Positions 9,890 to 21,049 of a stretch of DNA of 64,000 bases are shown here, piece after piece. Source of the stretch: Beta vulgaris subsp. vulgaris. Its lineage: Eukaryota > Streptophyta > Magnoliopsida > Caryophyllales > Amaranthaceae. Below the pieces are notes generated by a model. It had not been told where the DNA came from. It made no database searches and saw nothing but the letters and a program-made list of their open reading frames with translations. How positions within the stretch are numbered: position 1 is the stretch's first letter; each line of letters opens with the position of its first letter. The position numbers and the translations under genes are program-made. The stretch spans positions 47,564,077-47,628,076 of the forward strand of contig NC_079208.1 of assembly GCF_026745355.1 (NCBI RefSeq), written 5' to 3'.

Positions 9890-11017
9890 GGATTTTTTGG
9901 TTAAAACACCCTTATGTTTGGTGATTTTTAAAACAATCCCCCTTTTGTTTTTTTTTTGAAATGAACCCCCAAACGTTTTATAATTTTTTTGGTTGCACCC
10001 CCAAAACCTAACTTCCGTCAAATCCAGACGTTTGTGGGGACCACTTCATCCCCAAATCAGGATATTCCCTCTCTCACAACGGTCATTTTCCGCCACCCCC
10101 AAATTGAAGCTGCTAATCCAAAATTTCGAACGGAAAATTGCAATTCCACTCTCAATTGACAATTCCTGACATCCTTCAAATCAAGTAAGTGTTACATTCA
10201 TTTATAGGCGTTAAATTTTGGGTAATTTTGCGATTCTCTAGGGTTTATTTGCTTATTTTAATTTGGGTTAATTGTTCAATTAGGGTTATGGCAACCAAAT
10301 GCAATTGTCCAATTCCTCTGTCCTAAGATTTTGAAGTCATGGATGCATGACAATCGTGGGAGGAGTTTCTGTGCCTGCAAATTCTAAGGTGTTCATACTG
10401 GAAAAGAAGGGTGTGGATTCTTTGGATGGGTTGACAAGAATTAGGAGGAGTGATAGAGGTTGTTGACACATGAAGTGGTGCTGGAGAAGAGGTTGTTGAC
10501 ACATGAAGTAACGTTTTAAAGACTGAAATCGCAAGGATTCAAGACACTAAGCCAAAGGTGGAAATTTTGTGGTGTTGAACAAAAAATCAGGAGCATCAAA
10601 AAGGCAAAAGGCACCAGTCTCCATGATGACGAGTGAGAGAGAGTGAGTGCTGGATGAGAGGGACTGAAAGAGAAGATGAAAGGGTGTAGATGATGACAAG
10701 AAAGAGATGCTGAATTTCTGACTGAAGCAAGTGAGAGAGATGAAATCAGAAACGAAGGAATCAAATAAGAGAGATGAAGAGGTTAGTTGAAGGGTTTTAT
10801 TACGCAAGGATACAAACGTCATTTCACGCAACATTTTGGAGGGAAAATGGAAAAAAGGGCCCCACAAACGTCTGGATTTGACGGAAGTTAGGTTTTGGGG
10901 GTGCAACCAAAATTTTTATAAAACGTTTGGGGGTTCATTTCAAAAAAAAAAAAAAAAAACAAAAGGGGGATTGTTTTAAAATTCACCAAACGTAAGGGTG
11001 TTTTAACCAAAAAATCC
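9890..11017. mobile_element. Mutator-like (MULE) non-autonomous element with captured gene fragment
   Basis: Long terminal inverted repeats of about 150 bp start GGATTTTTTGGTTAAAACAC at 9890 and mirror the sequence ending at 11017. They include 'cttccgtcaaatccagacgt' and its complement. A perfect 9-bp duplication TTATATAAA lies at 9881-9889 and 11018-11026, the size made by Mutator transposases. No transposase is encoded. The interior holds a GRF-zinc-finger remnant, so it behaves like a Pack-MULE. Confidence 0.85.
10288..10387 (+). pseudogene. GRF-type zinc-finger fragment captured in the MULE
   Basis: ATG at 10288 reads MATKCNCPIPLS and a stop. After a +1 shift the sequence continues KSWMHDNRGRSFCACKF and a stop. 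The pattern C-x-C...SW..DN.GR.F..C is the GRF zinc finger found in plant nucleic-acid-binding proteins and in many transposon-borne genes. Two stops and a frameshift within about 33 codons show it is dead. Confidence 0.65.
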
Positions 11018-11039
11018 TTATATAAACATGTGTATTTAC

Positions 11040-11671
11040 GAAACTACTAGTCCATAGTTACCATTCTAAAAAAAACCTAGCCTCCCCTCTCCTTTTCTCT
11101 CTCTAAAACCCTAGCCTCCCTTACCCCCTTCTTCATCAATTAGGGGGCTGCCATGGATGTTTTCATTCATGGTATGCCCCTTTTCCCTTTTATTTTCAGT
11201 TTTTAGTTCATTTTCTTGTTTTGTTCAATAAATTAGTATCTCTTTATGAGATTTTCTCAAACCCTTTTATGGGGTTTTTAGTTTATGTTTTAGAAATCTC
11301 CTTCTCCCTATGGGAGTTGTGAGTATGGTTCTTTTGTTTTTAGGTATGAGAAATTATTCTCATTGGTTGAAGTTCGAGACTCAACATGAAGAATTAGGGT
11401 TTCACAACTTCTATAAAATTATGGAAGACTATTGGAGTACGTTCATCCCAAAATTTCCGCATCTGCAGATCGTATGCCGAACCAGAGCGAACTCACAGAT
11501 TGCATTGCTTCAAATGAAGATTTTTATTAAGGCAAAATTAAGTCAAATCTGCGATGTTTACATTTCTAGGGTGATATGTATTTCTATTAGAATTTTATGT
11601 TTTTTAGAAATGGCTTGTAAGTGCCGTTTGGCGAAATATTAATGAAATCCCTTTTTTTTTTAAAAAAAAAA
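11040..11671 (+). mobile_element. Poly(A)-tailed retroposon, copy 1
   Basis: The segment is bounded by a 16-bp direct repeat AAACATGTGTATTTAC (11024-11039 and 11672-11687) and ends in a T9/A13 run, the marks of LINE-driven insertion. It starts with a pyrimidine-rich leader containing AAAACCCTAGCC, followed by a hairpin (GGGGCTGCCATG / CATGGTATGCCCC, about 11143-11180) and further small hairpins to 11325. A second copy of the family lies at 60328-60924. No protein of known family is encoded. It lies within about 180 bp of the TPR gene start codon. Confidence 0.7.
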
Positions 11672-11826
11672 AAACATGTGTATTTACAAATTTGGGGCTT
11701 TAAGAGCACAACAACACATCGACTAACTGTTGACTTCGCAGAAGCTGCTGTAAACAAAACCGCACTTTCTCTTTCATACATACTATTACTTCACTTCCTC
11801 TCTCCTCTCTCTCTCCGCTGGCGCAA

Positions 11827-11832
11827 ATGTAA
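11827..11832 (+). promoter_or_regulatory. Minimal upstream ORF (AUG-UAA) in the TPR gene leader
   Basis: ATGTAA occurs 21 nt upstream of the main ATG at 11854, in a leader that is CT-rich (11770-11820). A start codon followed immediately by a stop is the arrangement that stalls ribosomes in the boron-controlled NIP5;1 mRNA of Arabidopsis. Whether transcription begins upstream of it is inferred. Confidence 0.5.
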
Positions 11833-11853
11833 AGAAAAACAAAACCCAGAAAA

Positions 11854-14800
11854 ATGGAGATGTCAGCCATGGAAGAAAACTCGAGGAAGCAGCCACAACC
11901 CATGAAACTCGTTGTTTTGGCGGACTTGAATGTCGATCCTCCTGAAATTGACGAAGAAGACACAAACCCTCTTCTTTTTTCTGCTCCTTTTCCTCCAAGG
12001 TCTTTCCTTTTTCTTGCTAAAATTTCATTTACTTTATGTTCTTTCTTTCCTTTTTTTTTTTGAATATATTGATGAATTTTTCAATTGTTGTGTTTTTTTT
12101 TGGTTTTAGAGGAGTTATTTATCACTGGTTTTCTTTTTTGGTGAAGTTTTGCATAGTATTGTCTAATTGGAAACTTCTGTAACTATCTAATTGCTTTAAA
12201 TTAGCGTTAAATTATCGCTACCCATTTGGACCAACTGGAGAAACAAGTATTTTTTTTGAGAAGGGCAAAAGAAAAATTCACCCGAAAATACTAGTCTTTT
12301 TTGGGTGTGCAAATGACTGAATGAGTGCTGCTTCCTAACTCGCTTCGAGGTATTGATTGAGAAATCGTTGGTGAGATTATAAGAACTATTCGCACAGAAA
12401 TACTTACCTAGACAATTGGTCCTATAAGAAAATTGGTGAGATGTTATGTTTTGGAGTTGGGTTTCCCTGATACCACTTCCTAAGAGTTTAGTGCATAGGT
12501 TGTGTTTGAGTTGCGGGTTTACAAATGGCAACCATCAAGTTAATCGGATTAATGTCGAGGGTATTGTGGATGAAAGTAGCTTCATATCATCGCGATGACT
12601 GATTCTTGATAAAGATAATGCTGAAGTATGTCAAATATAGGACTTGAGGTCTTGATGTATGGCTCTTTTTGGGTTGATTTATTGTATTGTTATGTTGCTA
12701 TTTTGTTGTAGAGGGCTTGAGTCGATGATTCGATATGCTTATTTGATGTGTTATTGTTTTACTAGATTTGTATTCAGTCGGATATCTGTAATAGAATTGT
12801 GGTGGACCGTATATTTGAGTGTTAATTTTAGATTTTTGCAGGTTAACAACCAATGATAGTAGTCAGGAAAAGTCAGCTTTGTTAGTTAGAGAAAGCAGTG
12901 ATGTTGTTGAAGGTGAAGGTAAAAGGCTAAACAAAATGGGAAAGTGTCGTTCAAGATCTGGGAAAGTAGAAGATCATCTTGACTGTGGGGTGGATGCTGA
13001 GGGAGATCAACATTCTCAAGGGGCTCCGTCATCTCGGGAAGAAAAAGTTAGCAGCCTTAAAACTGTGAGTTGATAATGAACATGTTTGCCATCTTCATTT
13101 TTAAGCACTCCATATTAAGCAGAAGGTTATGTGAAAAGATGATGAAGATCCTTATTTGTTCTCCGTGATTCTGTTAGTGCATAGTTCCTATTTAGAGAAA
13201 ATATGTTTGGTTCCAGGGAGAGACAGGTTCTTGTGTTAGATTGCTAGCCTTTGACTTTGGCTGAAACTTGCAAGAAGTATAAACTATGATGAGTTCTTTA
13301 AATGTCCGATTTAATGTTTTGCACCCGTCATGGTTCCAAGAGTTCTGAAGAATGGTGAATTTACATTTTGTATTATTCTTAGCATTAATGAGTTTCACAA
13401 CCCCAGGTGAACATTACCTGCTGAAAATTGCAGTTTTGTTGTTTTGGGATATCGCTCCAGGCTAGTAATGAACTAGAGGTGAGGCTATTCAGCTACCATA
13501 TACCAACTCATATCTAAAATCTACTGGTTGACTGGATCACTAGTTCAACTTCTTAAAAGGCTAGAAGATGCCCCATTAGCTAATATTAACTCTTGACTTC
13601 CATATGATGTTACTGGATTAGCTTCTTGATAATGAGATATCCCTTTGAAAGTCATGTTAAAAAATCTTCTGATTTTAGCCCAATGTTCTTTCATAGAAAA
13701 GTCCGATCATGGATCTGACGACCCTTGAAGGTCAATCATTGCTTCAACAGAGCCCATCAATGAGTTTTTTATAACTTACCTTGTAACAAGGATAGTGACT
13801 TCTTATAGTAGCTTTCTGTGCTATTTTAAACCTTGATTGGGTCTTGGCCAAAGCTATTCAAGTCAAAATAATTGCCGTCCAGAGTTGGCCTCACATGAGA
13901 GCAACCAGAAGTTCCGAATTACAGACTTTCCTGCTAGTTTGGTTGGGGATGTTTCCATAAAAAGCTTCCTCTTCATGCAAGTGCTATTCAACGTTCTAAG
14001 CTTATTTGCATAGCTCTTTGAGTTTCCGTGTCTGCTTCAGCAGGTTGCTTGGAATTCCACAAACAAAATTTGGATGTGAAAAAGGTACAGAGCGAGTTAT
14101 GCACTATAGCTTGTGTAATCAAAGTTTGGTGAAAGGGCCAGTGAAAGGATTTAGGACTGTATACTATAGAAAGGAATGTCTAAGATGTTCTGCAAACTCC
14201 CAATCTATAGGATAAGAGGGAGGGTAACAAGTTCCCTTGTTTGGATAAGGGGTTGGGAGAAGGAATGGGAGGTAGAGAAAGGGATCCATTTTCCCTCTCT
14301 CTTTAACAAACTCCATCCTCTAAAATTGAAGAGGAAATGAAACTCCACCTTCCCCCTCCCTTTTCTTCCCCTCCCCTTCCTCCTCTTCCCCTCTCCTACC
14401 TTTCTGTTTTATGATGTGATCCAGATAAATTTCTGGAAAGTAGATGTCTTACTGTCTATACATGTAGTGACCGTTCAAAATTTAAAGGATCAGAAGGGCA
14501 ATTGATGGTGCTACTGCAAGTTGAACTGTAACAGAAATCATTAAGCATAGCAGACATCCTTCTTAAGGTTTTCGGCCTTTCTAGCTCCTCTCTTAATCTT
14601 CTTCCTCGTGTACGTTCTTTTTCTCGCTTTTTTCGGTGGCTCTAACGAAACATGTTATGGTTACTTGGCGTTTGTTAAATATGTTCATGGAGATGACAGC
14701 TTTCTGAAGATTCGTGGGAATTTTAGCTTTGGTGGTGGGTTGTTAAACCATGGTGATAGAGAAACTAAGTAGTTCAAACCATTGTCTTTGTTAAAGTTTT

Positions 14801-17800
14801 CTTTTCTGTGGGACACCTGTATCAAGATATGGGATAGAATAGCTAAGATACCAATTCTTGAATCATTGGTGAACCCTGGAATCCAGAATGCTTGGCGTGT
14901 AAGCAATGCAGAATCATCTCTGCGGGATTTTGCAATCAGAGATAACAGAATAATCTTGTCGCCCTATGATGAATTTTTCTCTATTTTTTATGATTCCTTT
15001 GGTTACCTACTTATTTATGCTTATGACATACCAGCACTTTTTTTATGCCTGTAGGGATTGATACATGTGGCAAGGAAAGCTCCAAAAAACGCACATGCTC
15101 ACTTTTTACTTGGTTTAATGTACCAGAGGTTGGGTCAGCCTCAAAAGGTTGCTTTTAGAAGGTCTTTAATAATTTTAGAGTTTAATTTACTATGTTTTGC
15201 TTTTCTGACTAAGCTTTGGAGTTGTATTTCAGGCAGTGATTGCCTATGAGAAGGCAGCAGAAATATTGCTCCGGTCTGATGAGGATATTGACAGACCAGA
15301 ACTGCTGTCACTGGTCCAAATGCATCATGCGCAGGTTTTTGTTCTAACTTCTTGAATCTTGTTAGAAATGGAATTCACATTGATAGTGTGTTTGGAATTG
15401 GGATACTAGTTTTGGAGGGAAGGGGAGGAGAGGGCAAATGGAGGAAGGGAGTGAAAGATTTTTCTATTAAACTTTTGCAACTTAAGGATTTGGGGTAGGG
15501 TGAACTATTAGCCCTCAACTTACTCTTTATTAACTTATTGGAACTTATTATACCTTATTGGATCTTATTATAGCCCATATTTGCCCGTCCCTTATGACCC
15601 CTTATATGAACTTATCTGCACTTCTTAGCCCTTGTTTAAACTTGTTTGCACTTCTTGGCCCTTATTGAACTTCTCATTTTCTGAAATTAGTGGAAAGAAG
15701 GTGAGATTAATAGATACTTAGCTCATTAAAGAGAAGGGAAATAATTCCGTCTTATTATTCACTCTTTACTTCGCTGACCTAAAACATGCAAATAAGGGAA
15801 AAATTGATCTCTTACTCTCTTCTTCTCTACAAATTCTTTCATCCAAACAACTTTTCATTATGACGGGATAAAGATAAGAACAAGAATCTCTCATGAAAGC
15901 ATCTGCCACCTATGGATATCTTATTACTAATGTGTGCTAAAATTGCTGCTTTCGCTACTGCTCAGTGTCTCCTCCTAGAAACTCTTGGAGAATGTGCTGC
16001 AGATAAAGAACTTGAACCTGAAGAGTTGGAAGAAATTGTTCTGAAGCTAAAGGAATCGGTGCTTACAGATATTAGACAAGTACCGGTGTGGAACACTCTT
16101 GGAATTATTCTTCTTAAAACTGGTCGTCTAGAGGTACATTCTTTTTCGTTTCAAATAGGTTATGCTCTGAAATTGTTACATTTTTTTACATGTCATCTGA
16201 TATGCCTTCTCTTGAACGTTTCTAGAGTGCTATTTCAGTTTTGTCTTCTTTGTCGGCCTTGGCCCCTGACAACTTGGATTGCCTTGCAAATCTTGGTATT
16301 GCACATCTGCAGAGGTAAGGAAATGTTGTGATTTGTGTAGACTCTTTCTCTCACGTTCTTACCAGTTCTCCTTTGCGGTCATAAATTATTTTCATTATAC
16401 TTGAAGATTAGTTGTGCTTACTGTAAGTGATAGAAGCTGATTGTGAAAATTAACCTTTTAAAGAACTGAATGCATGGGTTAAAGCTTTGCACCAATAAAT
16501 GATACTTTAGAATTAAAAAAAACTATGTCCTTTTGATCTGTCATGTCGCTAACTTTTTGATTGGCTATCTTGATTCCTGGTGCTGCTTGTGTCAGTACTT
16601 GATAACTAGGATTTCTATATCTAATGCTCTCAAATATTTATCATGCTGTTGTAATAAGGCTTTTCTGTGTATCTGATGTTTGTAGTATGTGATTTCTACC
16701 AAGTATTGACTAATTTTCTTTCAGTGGGAATGTGGAGGCTGCCTCAAGTTGTTTTCAGGAGGTGATTTTGAAAGATCAAGGCCATCCCAGTGCTCTTGTC
16801 AACTATGCTACCGTTTTGCTGTGCCAGTATGGTTCAGCTGTTGCAGGTTCGAATTTAATGATTCTGAATATCATCTTTTCGTATATGTTGCTTCTGGTTT
16901 TGTTTAGTGTTGTGTCCGTGGTGGCTCTTGATGTTTTTATCTATTTTCATGCCTTTGGTAATATGTATCTTGTCACCTACAAGGCTACTACCATTATAGT
17001 TATTACTTATTCCTGATTACCAGGGGCTGGAGCCAGTTCTGGGGAAGCTAGTGCAGAGTCAGATTCTGCTGCAGCGATCAATGTGGCAAAGGAATGTCTA
17101 CTGGCTGCAGTGAGAGCAGATCCAAAAGCAGCTCATACCTGGGCTAATCTCGCCAATGCATATGATATTAGTGGTGATTATAAAAGCTCTAGCAAGTGCT
17201 TGGAAAAGGTGCCTTTGATCTCTTTGATGAAATGAGTTTGTGAACTTTGGGTCTCAGCTGTCTCCTTTTCTGTGAATGAGTCGCTTTTGATATTTGAAAA
17301 TTAAGCAGTATTTGAGTTCAGACCAGCCTTTTGCATGTTTCACCTGTGAACTAAACTGTTAGTTCTCTTTTTGAAGGCAGCAAAACTGGAGCCCAATTGT
17401 ATGTCTTCCCGATATTCTATTGCTGTCCACCGTATCAAAGATGCAGAAAGGTCACAAAATCCTACTGAACAGCTATCCTGGGCTGGAAATGAGATGGCTT
17501 CGATACTCAGAGAAGCAGATCCTTTGTCAATTGATCCTCCAATCGCATGGGCTGGACTTGCAATGGTTCACCAGGCTCAGCATGAGATTGGAGCAGCATT
17601 TGAAAGTGAACAGAAGGAGTTGATGGAGGTGGAAGAGCATGCTGTTTGCAGTTTAAAACAGGTATAATTGTATTCACCTTGGATACAGATGAGCTGCTTG
17701 ATGTAGGTCTTATTAGATTGTTTTTAATTAATTTCTTGTTATGAAGTGATAGTCCAATCAATGTATCATTCCTTAGGATCGAGTTGAGATATCATTTCGG

Positions 17801-18995
17801 AAATGACTAGGAGAAGGCTATTATCCGATTCCAGACCTCTTTGGCCAACCTGTAGGGTCTGCAACTCTTCTTTATGCGGCGATGGTTTGCTTTGGTTTTT
17901 AATCTTTAAGAAATTGTGAGGTCACTTAAATGTAGATATACATACTTTTTTACACCACTATATTAAAAAGAGCATCGTCTCTCATGTCAAGTTACCACGT
18001 GACTCCTATCGACTATCAATAAGATGCCATATCCTGCCAACTTTATTATTGGTGTTACCCATTTTCTGCTTGTGTGTTTTAGATATTAATAAATTATTAT
18101 GTTTAATGGATATTTGTTATAAGTCTGATATAAACAAGTAACATTCACAATTCACCTCTGCGCTTGCCTCACAACAATTAATACTTAAATGAGTAATACT
18201 AGCTCTCTAATTGGACGAATCTAGAAAAATGCAAAGTAAAACCCCAAAAAAGGTAGGAATAGAAATAAAAATACTAAAAATCCTTTAATTGATGCAAATA
18301 GTTGTTCTTTGTAAGGAGTTGGTCTTTGCCCTTTTTAGTAACAAATTGTGGGATTCGCACTTTGAATCCTATAAAACTAGTGGTAGACTGTTGGAATATT
18401 AGAATAAATAACCTGTGTGGGCCTGTCGCTTAATTCGCTAAACTCGATGCCTCGTGTTGTTTCACAGGCGATAGGAGAGGATCCAGATGATGCTGTGCAC
18501 TGGCACCAGTTAGGGCTCCATAGTCTCCGCACCCAACAGTTTAAAATGTCTCAGAGGTACCTAAAAGCTGCAATATCTCAATTTAGGGAATGCAGCTATG
18601 CTTGGTCCAATCTTGGCATCTCTCTGCAACTAGCAGAAGAGCCATCTCAAGCTGAGGAAGCTTTCAAGCGAGCCTTATCTTTGTCTACTTCTCGGCAAGC
18701 GCATGCAATATTTTCAAATCTAGGGAATTTCTACAGGCAGGAAAAGAAGTATGATTCTGCAAAAGCAATGTTCACAAAAGCACTTAAGCTTCAGCCTGGA
18801 TATGCTCCTGCATACAACAATCTAGGCCTTGTATTTGTTGCTCAGGGTCTGCTGGATGAAGCAAAGTTCTGCTTTGATAAGGCTACAAAGGCTGACCCCC
18901 TTTTAGATGCTGCCAAATCTAACATGGTTAAAGTTTTAGCTTTGTCCAAGATATGCACGAGTTTACCTTCAAGTTCAAGCATGTTGCAAGAGTAA
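11854..18995 (+). CDS. TPR-repeat protein, ten exons, 646 aa
   Basis: Exons: 11854-11999, 12842-13064, 15055-15147, 15233-15334, 15966-16133, 16226-16314, 16725-16846, 17024-17208, 17377-17661 and 18468-18995. All introns are GT-AG and the joined frame is open (1,941 nt). The protein has an N-terminal segment with DLNVDP (residues 24-29, an EAR-type DLNxxP match), a charged linker (about 50-120), then TPR motifs: AHFLLGLMYQRLGQPQKA, VWNTLGIILLKTGRLESA, AHTWANLANAYDISGDYKS, AHAIFSNLGNFYRQEKKY and YAPAYNNLGLVFVAQGLLDE. TPRs are paired helices that bind partner proteins. RefSeq-type labels for such proteins often say SPINDLY-like, but no glycosyltransferase domain follows here. It is likely a soluble scaffold; its exact role is unknown. 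Confidence 0.85.
13065..15054 (+). other. Intron 2 of the TPR gene
   Basis: Two-kilobase intron with no nested gene. 14220-14400 is a purine-rich tract followed by its pyrimidine-rich counterpart and could fold or form a triplex-prone stretch. The rest is ordinary T-rich intron sequence. Confidence 0.7.
15380..15860. mobile_element. Possible PIF/Harbinger-like MITE in intron 4 of the TPR gene
   Basis: GTGTGTTTGGAATTGGG near 15387 and the complement of 'ctttcatccaaacaactt' near 15836 form imperfect inverted ends of the 'GTTTGGA' type. The interior repeats 'cttatt..aactta' phrases. The target duplication is unclear, so the call is tentative. Confidence 0.35.
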
Positions 18996-20006
18996 TTTGA
19001 CTGAGGATGTGATCAACTGTCATACTGGAGTGGTAAAATGTATATACATATCTAAGATTGTTTGGAGTAGATGCATTAGATGATCAGAAGCGAAATTACA
19101 ATCCAGTGAGAAAGTTTGATGGCCCCACCCAATTATTCATCACCATTTCACATTGCTAAAAGTTGGATGCGTATGCTCATCAATGTTCTTGCTGACAAGC
19201 AACTATAGTTTTCCCACCCAGATTACATTTGTGATCATGGTAATTTCCTGTGAGTTGTAGCCTAAGGATACAACATCAGAGTTAAATGTGGAGATAGGGC
19301 CTCATATTCTCTAAATGACGGGTAATACATCTATTTTTGGTTATCACATGGACCAGGCATCCAGTAGCTTTGCTGTAAGATTCTCATCGACAATACCATA
19401 CAATCAAAGGTTTGATGTCGCAAAGAAGCTGCTCTTCACCTGCATTTTGGTGACATTGAGCAAATTTTGGCCTTAGATTTTGCTGATGTAATAGTATAAA
19501 ACCTGCTCAGTGATATCTTGTACAAAGATGGTTTTTTTCTACTTGCTAGAGCTCGTAGATTCAAGGGATCGTGGGTGTACAAACCACTGGGTGATAATCG
19601 ATCTCTTTCCATCGGTGCTTTGGATCAACGTTCCGCCTTCTGCCCACGGAGTTCCCCTCTTCAGCAGGGTTATGTCCTGTCTGGAAAACTAGGCAGCTGA
19701 TTAGATGATCAAGTATGTCACAAGGGAAGATCATTAGGTAGCAAATTTCACTCCATCATCATATCAGCTGACAAGAGTTGATTCCTGCTATTATTATTCA
19801 GGCGAGAAATTTGATGAAATTTTATACCTTTGTTTTCGTCGCCATATTAATTAGGCAAGTAGTGATCTTGGTTAATCTCTTGGTTTTATCTGCTGTAATA
19901 TTTCTACTTTTTCTTTTTGGTGGTTGACTAGAGAATGCAGTAAAAAATTTCTAGCTTTGTAATATATCCATTTATACAATTATTCAGCAGAACATTTTAA
20001 TGAGTA
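18996..20006 (+). other. 3' UTR and downstream region of the TPR gene
   Basis: After the TAA the sequence stays T/A-rich with no coding frame of note. Poly(A)-signal-like 'aatgcagtaaaaaa' lies near 19935. The transcript end cannot be fixed from the sequence. Confidence 0.4.
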
Positions 20007-20232
20007 CTTCCCTCCGTCTGTTTCTTACTTGTTACATTTGCTTATTGACTTCAAAATTCATAAACTTTGAACCCTTTTTTTAATCACTAGAATAACTTCA
20101 TCTTATTAAATTCATCTAAATAAAGATTTTCTTGATAACAAACTCTTAGAATTGTTAATAATATGTAAATGCAGACATTATTGGTCTTAGAGGTGATCAG
20201 GGAGACAGTAAAAAGAACAAATGTAGCAAGTA
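20007..20232. mobile_element. Degenerate MITE with TIR remnants
   Basis: CTTCCCTCCGTCTGTTTCTT at 20009 followed by 'acttgttacattt' is mirrored by 'aaatgtagcaagta' at about 20218-20232. The CTCCCTCCGT start is the Stowaway/mariner-like terminus. The right end is worn away. Confidence 0.45.
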
Positions 20233-20491
20233 AAAGGTGATTCAGAGACCATATCCATATCAATGGTCTTGATGGAGACCTGCTATTGCACATTTTGTTT
20301 TGTGGCTGTAATTGCATTTGCATATAATTGATAACTAGCCATACGTTTTTGCTGGAGACTCTAAAGAATACTAGAACACCCCCCTCTGAACCCCTCAAAT
20401 AGTCTCCTGTGCTTTACATAAAAGAAACCAAGCTCCCCTACTTCACATAACTCAGAATCCCTCTGATCTTCTTGCTCCTCCTGTGCCCTCC

Positions 20492-21049
20492 ATGGCTGCA
20501 ACAACATTTTCTACAACTATTCACAACCCCAAGTATCACTTCATCATCAGCTCATCATCCTCTTCAAAACCGTCTTCATTACCTGTTTCTCAACCATTAA
20601 AACCCTCTAGCAAACCTGGAAAATCATGGTCTTTGGCTAAAACATTGGCCTTGGCTAGCACTGCCCTTTCGCCCTTAGCCTCTTCCCCCATAGCCTTGGC
20701 AGCGAAGCAAATAGCCGAGTCACCCCAAGAAGATAACCGTGGCCTCGCCCTTCTGGTGCCCGTAGCAGCTGCAGTAGGTTGGGTGCTCTATAATATCCTG
20801 GGGCCTGCACTGAACCAGATCAACAAAATGAGGAGCGAGAAAATGAGCGTCGTGGGACTCGGGCTTGGTGGGTTAATAACTGCTGCATCTAGTGCTTTGC
20901 TTGTGCCTAGTGCTTCTGCTGTGACTGAAGTTATTGAAAATGAGGGAGCAGGGAATGGTGGTAACCAAGGTTTGCTTGCCTTAATTGTTGCTGCTGCTGT
21001 GGCTTTAGAGGTGGTGTTGTTGAGTAGCATGCAATCAAAATCAGAATAG
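20492..21049 (+). CDS. psbY: Photosystem II PsbY precursor, chloroplastic
   Basis: Intronless frame of 185 aa. PsbY is a small thylakoid membrane subunit of photosystem II; plant precursors usually contain two consecutive PsbY peptides, each with its own thylakoid signal. Residues 1-71 form a Ser-rich chloroplast transit peptide and a hydrophobic stretch ending ALAA. Residues 80-117 carry the full PsbY peptide (DNRGLALLVPVAAAVGWVLYNI..PALNQINKMR). Residues 118-146 are the second signal (..PSASA). The second peptide (about 157-185) keeps only GNQGLLALIVAAAVALEVVL and lacks GW..YN..PALNQ. I chose the ATG at 20492 (CCATGG context); an in-frame ATG at 20483 would add three residues. Confidence 0.9.
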   Translation: MAATTFSTTIHNPKYHFIISSSSSSKPSSLPVSQPLKPSSKPGKSWSLAKTLALASTALSPLASSPIALAAKQIAESPQEDNRGLALLVPVAAAVGWVLYNILGPALNQINKMRSEKMSVVGLGLGGLITAASSALLVPSASAVTEVIENEGAGNGGNQGLLALIVAAAVALEVVLLSSMQSKSE

